Positions 24,448 through 33,108 of a stretch of 64,000 nucleotides of DNA are shown piece by piece. The notes below the pieces were generated by a model. It made no database searches and was not told where the DNA came from. It saw only the letters and a program-made list of their open reading frames with translations. The position numbers and the translations under genes are program-made. Each line of letters begins with the position of its first letter. The first letter of the stretch is position 1. The DNA comes from CAWELS01 sp964468205 (GTDB taxonomy: Bacteria; Acidobacteriota; Terriglobia; Bryobacterales; Bryobacteraceae): contig CAYXVG010000033.1 of NCBI GenBank assembly GCA_964468205.1, positions 1 through 64,000 on the forward strand, given 5' to 3'.

Positions 24448-25731
24448 TTACTCAACGCGTACGAGATCGAGTGTACCGAAAAACTCCGGGTACGAAACAG
24501 ACGCTGCAGCCGCATTCTTCAGGACACTTGCTTCGGCGGCCGCCAACGCAGCCACTGAGAACGCCATCGCAATGCGGTGGTCGCCGTAACTGTCGAGTTC
24601 GGCGGCCTGGAACCGCTGCCGGCCGGGTATGGTGAGTCCGTCTTCACGAACCTTCACGGCGATGCCCATTCTCCGCAGGTTTTCCGCTACCGAGTTGATG
24701 CGATCGGTCTCCTTCACACGCAATTCCGCGGCGTCCCTTATATCGAGGCCCTCCTCGCTGGCGGCTCCGAGTATACAGAGTATCGGAATCTCGTCGATCA
24801 GGGCCGCCGTCAATCCGCCGGAGATTACGCCTCCCCTCACACTTGCCGACTCGACGTGGAGATCGCCCGCGGGCTCGCCGTCCACCTGCCGCAGGTTGGC
24901 GATCCGGATGCGGGCGCCCATCCCGGACAAGAAGTCGAGCAAGGCTGCGCGAGTTGGATTCAGGCCCACGTTTTCCAGCACGAGAGACGAATTAGGAATC
25001 AAGGTGGCCGCCACCAGGAAGAACGCTGCAGAAGAAATGTCACCGGGCACGGTCAGTTCGCGCGCCCGAAGGCGGGGACGGCCCTCCACGCTGATGCGCA
25101 GGCCCGCGATGTCAACGCTGGCTCCAAACGCCCGCAGGGCAATCTCGGAATGATCCCGGGTGCGTATCGGCTCCACAACGGTGGTTCTGCCTCGCGCGTA
25201 GAGGCCCGCGAAGAGGATACAGGTCTTCACCTGGGCGCTGGCGACGGGCAGTTCATACTCGATGGGAGATAGCGGGCCGCCTTCAATTTCGAGCGGTGGG
25301 AAAAGGTCCTCCCGAGCGCGAACCGTGGCGCCCATCTGGGCTAAAGGTTTGATGATTCGACCCATTGGACGTTTGGAGAGGGATTCATCACCGCCGATCC
25401 GGCAGCGGAACCGTTGCGCCGCCAGAATTCCGCTGAGCATGCGGATCGTTGAACCTGAATTTCCGGCATCGAGAGTTCCGGCCGGCTTGCACAGTCCGTC
25501 CAGCCCGCACCCGCAAATCGTTACCTCTGACTCCTGCCGGTCAATTCCGACGCCGAGAGCCCGTATTGCGCCAAGGGTCGACTGGCAATCGGCGCCGGTC
25601 GAATAGTTCCGAATCCTGCTTGTGCCTTCGGCGAGGCTGGCTAGGATAGCGTAGCGATGGGAGATCGACTTGTCGCCGGGGAGTTGGATAGAGCCACGTA
25701 AACACTGCGCGGGGCGAATCTTTTCGCACAT
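24448..25731 (-). CDS. aroA: 3-phosphoshikimate 1-carboxyvinyltransferase (EPSP synthase)
   Basis: 427 residues from ATG 25731 (GAGAG upstream); ATG 25743 adds four residues. Signatures are LPGDKSISHRYAILA near the start, AGNSGSTIRMLSG for PEP binding, GDESLSKRPMGR, and DYSGDHRIAMA-type DSYGDHRIAMAFSVAAL near the end. It joins PEP to shikimate 3-phosphate in chorismate synthesis. The active-site Gly/Ala (Gly of AGNSGST) is of the ordinary type. It precedes the kinase gene by 13 bp on the same strand, so the two may be co-transcribed although they have no functional link. Confidence 0.95.
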   Translation of the reverse strand: MCEKIRPAQCLRGSIQLPGDKSISHRYAILASLAEGTSRIRNYSTGADCQSTLGAIRALGVGIDRQESEVTICGCGLDGLCKPAGTLDAGNSGSTIRMLSGILAAQRFRCRIGGDESLSKRPMGRIIKPLAQMGATVRAREDLFPPLEIEGGPLSPIEYELPVASAQVKTCILFAGLYARGRTTVVEPIRTRDHSEIALRAFGASVDIAGLRISVEGRPRLRARELTVPGDISSAAFFLVAATLIPNSSLVLENVGLNPTRAALLDFLSGMGARIRIANLRQVDGEPAGDLHVESASVRGGVISGGLTAALIDEIPILCILGAASEEGLDIRDAAELRVKETDRINSVAENLRRMGIAVKVREDGLTIPGRQRFQAAELDSYGDHRIAMAFSVAALAAAEASVLKNAAAASVSYPEFFGTLDLVRVE

Positions 25732-25791
25732 GGGAACTCTCATTCTACCAGCGGCGCCACAAGCAGCCGAAGCGGGATCGTCTGGCGAATC

Positions 25792-26190
25792 TTACTCGAT
25801 TGGATACGGCCCGGGGTTCTCCACCTTCAGGTACATGCGCTTTTTGCTGCGGAGTTCTACCATGATCGAGACGGCGCGCACGTGATCCCGGCAGGCAAGA
25901 TAGAAAGGGACCTCGTCACCCTCTTCGAGCAGCTCTTCGGAGATGACAGTTTGTTGTTCCGTCATCAGCTTTTCGCCAGAGGAGAACATCGACAGTTTGA
26001 TTCGCAATCCGATGAGTGACTCCGGCAGTTCGTTGATCCGCACGACCCCGTCGATCTCGATATTTCCGTCCGCGCGGCGGGCTTCGAATTCCTGCAGCGT
26101 GACGTCCGGCCCCTTGTCCTGCTTGCTCTTCTTGTCCGCGGCGGGCAACAATGAGGCCATTACCACTAGGCAGACAAAGAGTTTTCTCAT
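25792..26190 (-). CDS. Secreted protein of unknown function
   Basis: 132 residues with a clear signal peptide (MRKLFVCLVVMASLLPAAD). The mature part is charged and beta-rich (VTLQEFEARRADGNIEIDGVVRINELPESLIGLRIKLSMFSSGEK) and looks like a small immunoglobulin-type or FxLYD-like domain, as predicted for many periplasmic accessory proteins. I do not recognise a named family. It is followed 60 bp later by aroA on the same strand. Confidence 0.65.
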   Translation of the reverse strand: MRKLFVCLVVMASLLPAADKKSKQDKGPDVTLQEFEARRADGNIEIDGVVRINELPESLIGLRIKLSMFSSGEKLMTEQQTVISEELLEEGDEVPFYLACRDHVRAVSIMVELRSKKRMYLKVENPGPYPIE

Positions 26191-26225
26191 TAGCCTCAGT
26201 TTAGCGGAAAGGGAGGAGCACTTCT

Positions 26226-27329
26226 ATGCTCAGCCGGCGTAATTTGATGTTGGGCACAACTGCCGCGGCCGCCGCGCTGCAACTACGGGGAGCGGTTCCG
26301 GGGAATGTGGTGATCGCCAGCGGAAACGGCGAGCGATCGTGCACGAGAGCAATGGAAATACTGGACGGCGGCGGTGACACGCTGGATGCTGTTATTGCCG
26401 GTGTCAACATCGTGGAAGAGGATCCGGAAGATACCTCGGTTGGTTACGGCGGGCTGCCCAACGAGGAAGGCATTGTCGAGCTTGACGCCTGTGTCATGCA
26501 CGGACCAACGCGGCGGGCCGGTTCGGTGGCCTCGATTCGGGGCATCAAGACCCCATCCAGAGTCGCCCGGTTGGTCATGGAGAAAACGGATCACATCATG
26601 CTTGTCTCAAACGGGGCCCTCCGCTTTGCCCAAGCACATGGTTTCAAGGAGGAGAACCTGCTGACGGACCGCGCCCGCCGCGCCTGGATTGCGTGGAAAG
26701 AGTCCCAACGCGACTCCCGCGATCACAATAATTGGGGGCCGGGACTCGACGCACCGCCCGAAGACACCGAAGCAATCCTGCACCGCAACTTCCCGGACGC
26801 CAGCCCGGCGATGCTTGCCTGGGCCTGGGATGTAGTTACCAATCCGCCCACCGGCACGATCAACTGTCTAGCTCGAAACGAAAGAGGCGAGATCTCCGGC
26901 GTTACTACAACCTCGGGGCTTGCCTGGAAGATCCCCGGGAGGGTCGGCGATTCACCGATCATCGGCGCCGGGCTCTTCGTCGACCAGGACGTCGGCGCGG
27001 CGGGATCCACTGGCCGCGGGGAAGAAAACATTCGCGTGGCCGGCGCGCACACGGTGGTCGAGAACATGCGCCACGGAATGTCTGCGGAGGAGGCGATCCG
27101 CGACTGCCTCAAACGGGTCTCCCGCAACTACGGCGACGACCTCACGCGGCTGGAAGCCATCGATATCAATTTCTACGCTCTCCATAAGGAGGGCGCTTTC
27201 GCCGCCGGTTCGTTGTGGAACGCGAATCGGAGCGGCCGGGCGGGTGAACTCCGCCCGCGCACGTTCTCGTACAATGACGGCTCCGGTAGCAAGATCGCCG
27301 AGTGCTTCTATCTCTACGAGCGGAAGTAG
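26226..27329 (+). CDS. Exported N4-(beta-N-acetylglucosaminyl)-L-asparaginase / asparaginase-2 family
   Basis: 367 residues. It belongs to the Ntn-hydrolase asparaginase-2 family. The autoprocessing nucleophile is Thr211 in NPPTGTINCLA, followed by TTTSGLAWKIPGRVGDSPIIGAG, the most conserved block in glycosylasparaginases. The N-terminal half carries SVGYGGLPNEEGIVELDA. The N-terminus SRRNLMLGTTAAAAALQL looks like a Tat signal, so the enzyme probably works in the periplasm. It cleaves the GlcNAc-Asn link or isoaspartyl or asparagine amide bonds. No neighbour narrows this down. Confidence 0.88.
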   Translation: MLSRRNLMLGTTAAAAALQLRGAVPGNVVIASGNGERSCTRAMEILDGGGDTLDAVIAGVNIVEEDPEDTSVGYGGLPNEEGIVELDACVMHGPTRRAGSVASIRGIKTPSRVARLVMEKTDHIMLVSNGALRFAQAHGFKEENLLTDRARRAWIAWKESQRDSRDHNNWGPGLDAPPEDTEAILHRNFPDASPAMLAWAWDVVTNPPTGTINCLARNERGEISGVTTTSGLAWKIPGRVGDSPIIGAGLFVDQDVGAAGSTGRGEENIRVAGAHTVVENMRHGMSAEEAIRDCLKRVSRNYGDDLTRLEAIDINFYALHKEGAFAAGSLWNANRSGRAGELRPRTFSYNDGSGSKIAECFYLYERK

Positions 27330-27384
27330 AGCGGCGTTTCCAGCCGGCGGGCCGGTTATCAGTCCGGCAGAGAAGTAGGCCGGG

Positions 27385-28236
27385 CTACTTGCCCGTGATT
27401 TCCGCCACGCTGCGTTGAATGTTCTCGATGGCCATGATGTTCTCTTTCCAGTTGGGCTGGAAGATGCGGTTCTGGGCCTTCTTGATGGCGAGCATGGCCC
27501 CGTCTGAAAACGGGAAGCCCGCGTGGCCGAAGACGATGGCGAGAATCGTTCTCATGTGGCCGCTCAGGAAGGCTTCCATCGCCGGCCGGGGAACGCCCCT
27601 TGCGACGGCTTCTTCTCCTAACTCTTTGATGGCGGCCACGAGGGTGGCGGCAAACGTTTCCACCAGTGCCGGTTCCAGCATCGCCATCTGCTCTATAGTC
27701 AGACGGTGAGTCCCGAGAACTGGGCAGCGCTCGTTTCCGTACATGTCGCGGGCGATGGCCTCGCCCTTCGCGTAATGCTCTTCCGGGCCGCGGTAGAGAG
27801 CGCAGACCACATGTTGGGCTGCGTGGACGCCTCCGAACCAGTCGTTGCGTTTCTCCGGTTCGACGTCGTCGTTGAATAGCGGCGGATGGCACGGGTGGGC
27901 CACGAAGTAAGTGAGATCCTCGCGAACCGGCATGACCTCCGCGTAGGCCGCGGCCGGATCAAGGCCGACAATCATTGTGCCGGCATCTAGCGTTGGAACG
28001 AGCGACGCGGTGATCTTCCCGATCAGGCGGTCGGGGATCGCAAGGATCACGGCCTCCACGCCGCGCACCGCCTCTTCGACCGGAGTCGTGGTCAGCCCAC
28101 GCTGCTGGAGGTTTGCGACACCCGCATCGGAGACTTCCACGTAGGAGACCGAGTAACCGTCGCGGTCTTTCAGATTGTCGGTTATCCGGCAACCCATTTT
28201 GCCGCCGGCGCCGAGGAGTGCGATCGAAATCGACAT
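27385..28236 (-). CDS. apnO: D-apionate oxidoisomerase-like NAD-dependent enzyme (ApnO type)
   Basis: 283 residues. The N-terminal Rossmann domain has ALLGAGGKMG (residues 7-15) and VILAIPD. The motif AHPCHPPLFND (about 113-123) and the C-terminal helical part (AIKKAQNRIFQPNWKENIMAIE) match my recollection of the ApnO family, which is often annotated as semialdehyde or phosphogluconate dehydrogenase. ApnO oxidises D-apionate and moves a hydroxymethyl group to give 3-oxo-isoapionate. The gene is third in a tight minus-strand set with the RuBisCO-like protein and the kinase, and the ATG is 3 bp after the kinase stop. The context is what makes the assignment convincing; a different beta-hydroxyacid dehydrogenase remains possible. 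Confidence 0.72.
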   Translation of the reverse strand: MSISIALLGAGGKMGCRITDNLKDRDGYSVSYVEVSDAGVANLQQRGLTTTPVEEAVRGVEAVILAIPDRLIGKITASLVPTLDAGTMIVGLDPAAAYAEVMPVREDLTYFVAHPCHPPLFNDDVEPEKRNDWFGGVHAAQHVVCALYRGPEEHYAKGEAIARDMYGNERCPVLGTHRLTIEQMAMLEPALVETFAATLVAAIKELGEEAVARGVPRPAMEAFLSGHMRTILAIVFGHAGFPFSDGAMLAIKKAQNRIFQPNWKENIMAIENIQRSVAEITGK

Positions 28237-28239
28237 AAT

Positions 28240-29601
28240 TCAAGCCTTTCCGTTACGGATTTGAACAAAGTATTCAGCGGTTCCATTCTGGCCACCCTTC
28301 AGCGAGAGTTCGAGGCCGTCGAAACGGGAATCAGTGGAGTAGGCCCGGCAGAGCGGCGCCCCGGGGGCGACTGGAATCACCATTCGCAAAGCAAAAACGC
28401 CTAGCTGTTTGGAGGCGTGGCCGCAGGTATCGCCGCCGGCAACACAAGCTCGCCGCAGCGGGGAGCGGTCCAGTATCTCCCGCAAGATCTTTCCCTGTTG
28501 GGAGCCGAGCCGCCAGCCGACACTCTTCGGGTCCAGCCCGAGCTCAGCGAGCCGCGCATTGGTAGCGGCAATGGCTGGGTCATCCGGGCCGCGCGCGGAG
28601 AATAACACGATGCTCCGGCCCCGCCCGAGGATTTCGAGGGCTTGCCGCACGGCCACCTCCCGCGCCGCGTCCGAAGTGGCCGGGTCCACGAGTTGCGGGC
28701 CCTCTAACCGCATGCCGGCGAAACCGTTGTCGAGCGCATGTTGAATCTGGGCGTCATTGCCAGGGGAGCAGCTTCCGGACACTACCACGACCGGATCTGC
28801 GCGTCCCGCGTCGCGGACCACTTCGGCAGGCTCTAACTCACCGGTGGACTGGAGGTACATCCCGAGCGAATACTCAATGGCGGAGGAGCCTACCAAGAAG
28901 ACCGTGGGGCCGTTCCGAAGGCCCCAGATAGCGCGCCCGATGGCCATCATGTGATTTGTGTCGAGTGTGTCGAAGACGATGATCTCGGCGCCCTGCTGAA
29001 TCAGTTCCCGCATCCGTGTTTCGGCTGCGTCTTCGGACTGGGCCATGTGCCAGAGGTCGATGGACTCGATACGCCGCGAAGTCTGCCGGGCCAAATGGAC
29101 CCGCAAATCGCTCTCGATCATCGGTGTGATCGGGTGCCGCCGCATTGTCGGATGGCGGTCCAGCCGGTACGTGACGTCCCCCACCCGCGCAAAGAGATTG
29201 CTGAAAGCGACGTAACGCCGCAGAAACGGAGCGCCGACGACGAGAGGAACGGCGGGTGGATCGAAAACCTTGAATCCAATGTCGGTAGCCTTCCCGATTG
29301 AGCCGATCTCCGGGGAGGAATCAAACGTGGAGCAGATCTTGTAGTGGAAGAACGGCGCATCCAGAGCCCGCAACGCCTCGAACTGGGCCGTCAACTCCTC
29401 ATCCATCTGAGCTGGGGTCATGGTCCGGCTGACCCCGGCGACGCCTACCCCGCGAACATGCGGAAACTGGTCTTCCACCTGAGCGCGGTCCGGGGGCTCG
29501 AGGTAGAGGACGGCAGGAATGCCGTTCAGCTCCAGGCACTCCATGGCATCAGTGGAACCGGTAAAATCATCTCCGTAGAACGTCATCAGCAGGCCGGTCA
29601 C
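28240..29601 (-). CDS. oiaK: Four-carbon acid sugar kinase family, 3-oxo-isoapionate kinase-like (OiaK type)
   Basis: 453 residues, GTG start overlapping the stop of the RuBisCO-like gene (GTGA). The DUF1537 family has two domains, both present: the N-terminal substrate-binding domain with FYGDDFTGSTDAMECLELN, and the C-terminal ATP-binding domain with AGGDTCGHASKQLGVFALRMV and LSLKGGQNGTAEYF. Family members phosphorylate acid sugars such as D-threonate, D-erythronate or 3-oxo-isoapionate. Here it lies between an ApnO-like enzyme and an RLP, the arrangement that points to 3-oxo-isoapionate 4-phosphate as product. Substrate assignment is by context. Confidence 0.75.
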   Translation of the reverse strand: MTGLLMTFYGDDFTGSTDAMECLELNGIPAVLYLEPPDRAQVEDQFPHVRGVGVAGVSRTMTPAQMDEELTAQFEALRALDAPFFHYKICSTFDSSPEIGSIGKATDIGFKVFDPPAVPLVVGAPFLRRYVAFSNLFARVGDVTYRLDRHPTMRRHPITPMIESDLRVHLARQTSRRIESIDLWHMAQSEDAAETRMRELIQQGAEIIVFDTLDTNHMMAIGRAIWGLRNGPTVFLVGSSAIEYSLGMYLQSTGELEPAEVVRDAGRADPVVVVSGSCSPGNDAQIQHALDNGFAGMRLEGPQLVDPATSDAAREVAVRQALEILGRGRSIVLFSARGPDDPAIAATNARLAELGLDPKSVGWRLGSQQGKILREILDRSPLRRACVAGGDTCGHASKQLGVFALRMVIPVAPGAPLCRAYSTDSRFDGLELSLKGGQNGTAEYFVQIRNGKA

Positions 29602-30872
29602 AGGGGCTCCTTGCTGCCGAACTTCTCGAGCGCTTCGCGCAATTCGGGATGGTTATCAGCATACTCGGCCAACGGTGTGCCGGCGCGTGCCGCATCCCAT
29701 GCCTGGCGGATTGAGCGAACGCCGGCGGCCGGTCCCGATGGATGTGCCTGAATGCCCCCGCCGGCGATATACATCACGTCTGCAGTCTGGATCCGCTGCC
29801 AGGTTTCCGGGACTTGGCCCGCCCACATGCCGGAGCCCAGGACCGGAAGGAGGCGATCGGAGAGGTCGCACATCGGAGTGAGGCAAGCTTTCACTGAGAG
29901 AACCACGGAATCATCGTCTTCCCAGTATTTGTTACGGATTCCGTTCACATGAAGGTGATCGACGCCAGCGAGACGGAGAATCTTCTGCCATGCCCGGAAG
30001 TTCCAGCCTAGAGCAGGCGATCGCGTCATCAGGTCCCACCCGTTCCGGTGTGCATGAATCGGGAGGCTGCAGCGTTGGCGCAGAAACGCAAGCGCTCCCA
30101 GGCCCGCCTGCACCACGCTCAGCATGACGCATGTGCCGCCTGCCCGGGCGACAATCTCGTGATTGCGCACGATGACGTCAGGGTTTGTGTGCGTAATGTT
30201 GAAGGCGTACATCACGCGCCGGCCGGTGCGTTCCGTATGGCGATTCACGACGCGCATGACGGCCTCGACCCGGTTTTCCATGGTGGAGTAGGGAGGAGCG
30301 GTCATTTTCTCGTCGTCTTTTACGAAGTCGACGCCTGCCTCGGCAAGGGTGGCGACGATTTCGGCGGTTTGATCCGGGGTGAGGCCGACGTTCGGTTTGA
30401 TGATCGACGCAATGATCGGCCCCTCGTCCACTCCGGTGAGACGGCGGGTGCCTTCAACACCGAATTGTGGTCCCGGATGCGCGTTGGCAAATACGGGAGG
30501 AAGCTCGATGTCTTCGAGCCGAATGCCAGTGAGTTCGCGCAACCCGAAGACACCGCCAGCGACGGTGGCCAACATGGTTGCGAGATCAACACCGGTAATA
30601 TCGAGAGGGATCGACACGCGCACGCGGGCGCGCAAGTAAAGTGCGTCCGATTTCGGCCGGATGGTCCACGACGGTAAGGAAGAACGCGAGCGTGCCTCGA
30701 GCGCCTCGATCGACTCAACGTTCACCGCGAAGCGCCTCTGCAATTCCTCCGTCTCTCCCGGAACTGGCGTGAAGGTGCCTGCTCCGACGGCGCCTGCGAC
30801 CTTCTCCGCGGCGAACTCCAGCGAGTGCGGCGTCTCTACTAAGTAGGTGGCAAGGATTCGTTCATCCGCCAT
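29598..30872 (-). CDS. RuBisCO-like protein, 3-oxo-isoapionate-4-phosphate decarboxylase or transcarboxylase/hydrolase type
   Basis: 424 residues from ATG 30872 (AGGG upstream); a GTG nine bases earlier is less likely. The RuBisCO large-chain fold is clear. The carbamylated Lys and its metal-binding Asp and Glu are kept in DFVKDDE (K185, D187, E188), as are IIKP (K159) and HAHR (H275, R276). RuBisCO Lys177 is Asn here (N161), and the phosphate-binding SGG loop is GGG. It therefore cannot fix CO2. Two RLPs known from apiose catabolism are OiaX (decarboxylase) and OiaT (transcarboxylase/hydrolase); the sequence alone does not separate them. Neighbouring ApnO, OiaK and ApnL-like genes point to this pathway rather than methionine salvage. 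Confidence 0.8.
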   Translation of the reverse strand: MADERILATYLVETPHSLEFAAEKVAGAVGAGTFTPVPGETEELQRRFAVNVESIEALEARSRSSLPSWTIRPKSDALYLRARVRVSIPLDITGVDLATMLATVAGGVFGLRELTGIRLEDIELPPVFANAHPGPQFGVEGTRRLTGVDEGPIIASIIKPNVGLTPDQTAEIVATLAEAGVDFVKDDEKMTAPPYSTMENRVEAVMRVVNRHTERTGRRVMYAFNITHTNPDVIVRNHEIVARAGGTCVMLSVVQAGLGALAFLRQRCSLPIHAHRNGWDLMTRSPALGWNFRAWQKILRLAGVDHLHVNGIRNKYWEDDDSVVLSVKACLTPMCDLSDRLLPVLGSGMWAGQVPETWQRIQTADVMYIAGGGIQAHPSGPAAGVRSIRQAWDAARAGTPLAEYADNHPELREALEKFGSKEPL

Positions 30873-31013
30873 ATCCGCCACCCTGCTTGGATCCGGCGCT
30901 CGGGAGATCCTCTGCCATCGCCTTCTCGTTCCGGTTGGTCAGCGCGCACTTGGCTTTCCCTTCTGGTCCCATTGATGCGAATGACGTTGACATCGCCATA
31001 CCCGGCCGCGCGG

Positions 31014-33050
31014 TTACAAACGCGCCAGTTTCATGTATGCGTAAGGCAACAGCGCAATCTCAATCGGCGGCCTGTCGAGGATGGTTCGCCCGGGCGCTCC
31101 GCGGAACTCTTCCGGCTCCAGCATCGCCTGCACCGCTGTGTGTTCATCGATTGTCCAGATTCCTTGCGAAGGGATCATAGCCTCAGTTTCGATCCGGAGA
31201 TACTGCACCTCTGCCGTCAGATTGGCGACGAACAGCCGCGCGCCGGCCCTTTTTTCCGGATAGAGCGATAGCGCCGCCACCTTGAGCGGTTCGGAGACGC
31301 TCACCGGCAGCAACTCGCATTTGCCGCACTCGGCGATGTCGGCAAAGACATGGTATAGCGGGAAGACCGAGCCGGCAAGCGATGGGAACTTTTGCGGAAG
31401 ACGGGGCCCACCTGCAGTTTCCATCACCCCGCGCCAGCCCACGGTCTCGTAGTAGGTGAGACTGTCCGCTCCGGCTTCAGCCAGAGCCTGGATGGAGCCG
31501 AGTGTCCAACCAGCGCCGAAGAGCGACATTTGGCGGACGTCCACCGGCTCCGGTAATTCGTCTGGTTTGCCGCCTTCCGCCGCGGTTGCCACCGGGTTGA
31601 ATCGCGGTTTCAACGTGACAGGGGAAACGGCGATCCGTGCGTTTCCGGCGAAGGAGCGTGCCGTGCGCACGGTGTCGCGTTGGCCCGCGAAGGTTTCCAC
31701 CATGCTCAGGTTGTCAAACGCATGTACCTGAGGATTTGCCGAATAGCAGACCACGGCGCCGGGCTCGGAAGGCCGGTTGCGGTTCAGTTCGGTGAAGTTT
31801 GCGTTTGTTCCACCACCGGTGCTGCCAGGCAAATGCTGCCGGGCAAGCTTCACCCATCTGTCTGACGTAGCCTGCTCTTTCTCGTGAAGCACGAGCCATC
31901 GAATGACCGTGGCCTTCAGGTTCTCCACCTCGGCCGCAAGCGCCCGGAGCTGTTTGTCCGCATCGTCAGTTACGAATGCGGCCACCTCCAGGGGGGCTCC
32001 GAGGATGCGGCTTTCCTCATTCACCGCGCGCCGCAGGAACTCCTTCCAGTCATCACCGGAGAGCTGCAAGTCCACCCGAAGGTGTGCCGGCGCGAGCGCG
32101 CGCAGCCTTTCTTTCTCCCTTTCATTTAGCAGAAGGGCGCTGTTGGAGAGGCCGAGGCCAATGGGAGGCATCGGCTGACCTCTTCCGCCCATTTCGAGGA
32201 TCACCTCCGGCCGCTTCGACGCTATTGCCGGGGCCTTCCCGGCGCCGCTCAGCCGTATCGTAACGGACTGCTCGATTCTGCTGCCCTGTGCGACTTCCGC
32301 TGGAAACGGCTTTGCAAGCGGGGTGCAGTATGTCTTGTACGATGCATCCGTCCAGTTGCGCTGGTCCTCCATCTCGAACGTGTCGCCTTCCATGAGGACT
32401 TCAGCGGAAACACCGGGCGTCACTTCGTGAGTGATGCTGCGAACGTCGAAGAACGGCTGATGAGGTGAGATTCTCTCCGGGAACAGGCCATTCTCGACCA
32501 CGCCATCCACCTTCCTGACCGCGCAAGGCTTGCCCGCCAGGTTGGCTCCGTGGAGAACGCAGAATCCGATCCGGTTGCGCAGAAAGGTGGAGCGGGCCTC
32601 CCCTTCCATGGAGAATCGAATTACCCCATCGCTTGAGCCGGACAGCTTCCCGTGCCACAGGAAATCGATGTCACTCTCTCTGCACGCCACATCAAAGGCG
32701 AGTTGGAATCCGCCCTCGAGAAGCTGCGTTCTAAGATTGTGCACACGGGGAGCGACTGTACCCCAGTTCTGATCCCGCACCGCTGCATAAAGGCCGAGCA
32801 AGACCACTTCGTCGCCGTACCGAACGTACCGCAGAAAGGCGAGCGAAGGGTCAAACAATGCGGTCAACGGCCCGGCGCGCAGTTCGATCGCCTCCGCCGG
32901 AGGCTCGTCGTGACCGTAGTATAGGGTGTGGCGCGGTAGTCTGGGGTCTGCTGTCATGGCGATCCTCGGGCATGCCAGCGAGACGAATCCCACCAGAGCG
33001 GTGTTGCCGATCAGTCTTCGCCTGGAAAACTCGAAGCCGTCGTGCGCCAC
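31014..33050 (-). CDS. apnL: D-apionate lactonase-like protein with Tat-type signal (ApnL type)
   Basis: 678 residues, GTG start with GGAGGA about 7 bases upstream. The N-terminus SRRRLIGNTALVGFVSLAC is a twin-arginine signal. The following beta-rich domain (VVLLGLYAAVRDQNWGTVAPRV, RFSMEGEARSTFLRNRIGFCVLH, SPHQPFFDVRSITHEV, FEMEDQRNWTDASYKTYCTPLA) matches what I recall of D-apionolactonases, followed by a TIM-barrel part and a beta C-terminal domain. ApnL opens D-apionolactone to D-apionate. It lies 141 bp upstream of the RLP on the same strand. Family members I know of are not described as exported, so the Tat signal is notable. An older annotation would call it hypothetical. Confidence 0.68.
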   Translation of the reverse strand: MAHDGFEFSRRRLIGNTALVGFVSLACPRIAMTADPRLPRHTLYYGHDEPPAEAIELRAGPLTALFDPSLAFLRYVRYGDEVVLLGLYAAVRDQNWGTVAPRVHNLRTQLLEGGFQLAFDVACRESDIDFLWHGKLSGSSDGVIRFSMEGEARSTFLRNRIGFCVLHGANLAGKPCAVRKVDGVVENGLFPERISPHQPFFDVRSITHEVTPGVSAEVLMEGDTFEMEDQRNWTDASYKTYCTPLAKPFPAEVAQGSRIEQSVTIRLSGAGKAPAIASKRPEVILEMGGRGQPMPPIGLGLSNSALLLNEREKERLRALAPAHLRVDLQLSGDDWKEFLRRAVNEESRILGAPLEVAAFVTDDADKQLRALAAEVENLKATVIRWLVLHEKEQATSDRWVKLARQHLPGSTGGGTNANFTELNRNRPSEPGAVVCYSANPQVHAFDNLSMVETFAGQRDTVRTARSFAGNARIAVSPVTLKPRFNPVATAAEGGKPDELPEPVDVRQMSLFGAGWTLGSIQALAEAGADSLTYYETVGWRGVMETAGGPRLPQKFPSLAGSVFPLYHVFADIAECGKCELLPVSVSEPLKVAALSLYPEKRAGARLFVANLTAEVQYLRIETEAMIPSQGIWTIDEHTAVQAMLEPEEFRGAPGRTILDRPPIEIALLPYAYMKLARL

Positions 33051-33108
33051 GCTTGCATCCTCCGGGGATTGAGTTTATCCCAAAACGGAGCGCTGTGGCA
33101 TTGCTTTC

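Noticed and set aside
27335..27384. Possible terminator between the asparaginase and apnO genes (ccgg...ccgg)
   Set aside because: The stem is only four or five base pairs with no T-tract.
29598..30872. True RuBisCO and CO2 fixation
   Set aside because: The Lys177 equivalent is Asn, the phosphate loop is altered and no phosphoribulokinase or other Calvin-cycle gene accompanies it.
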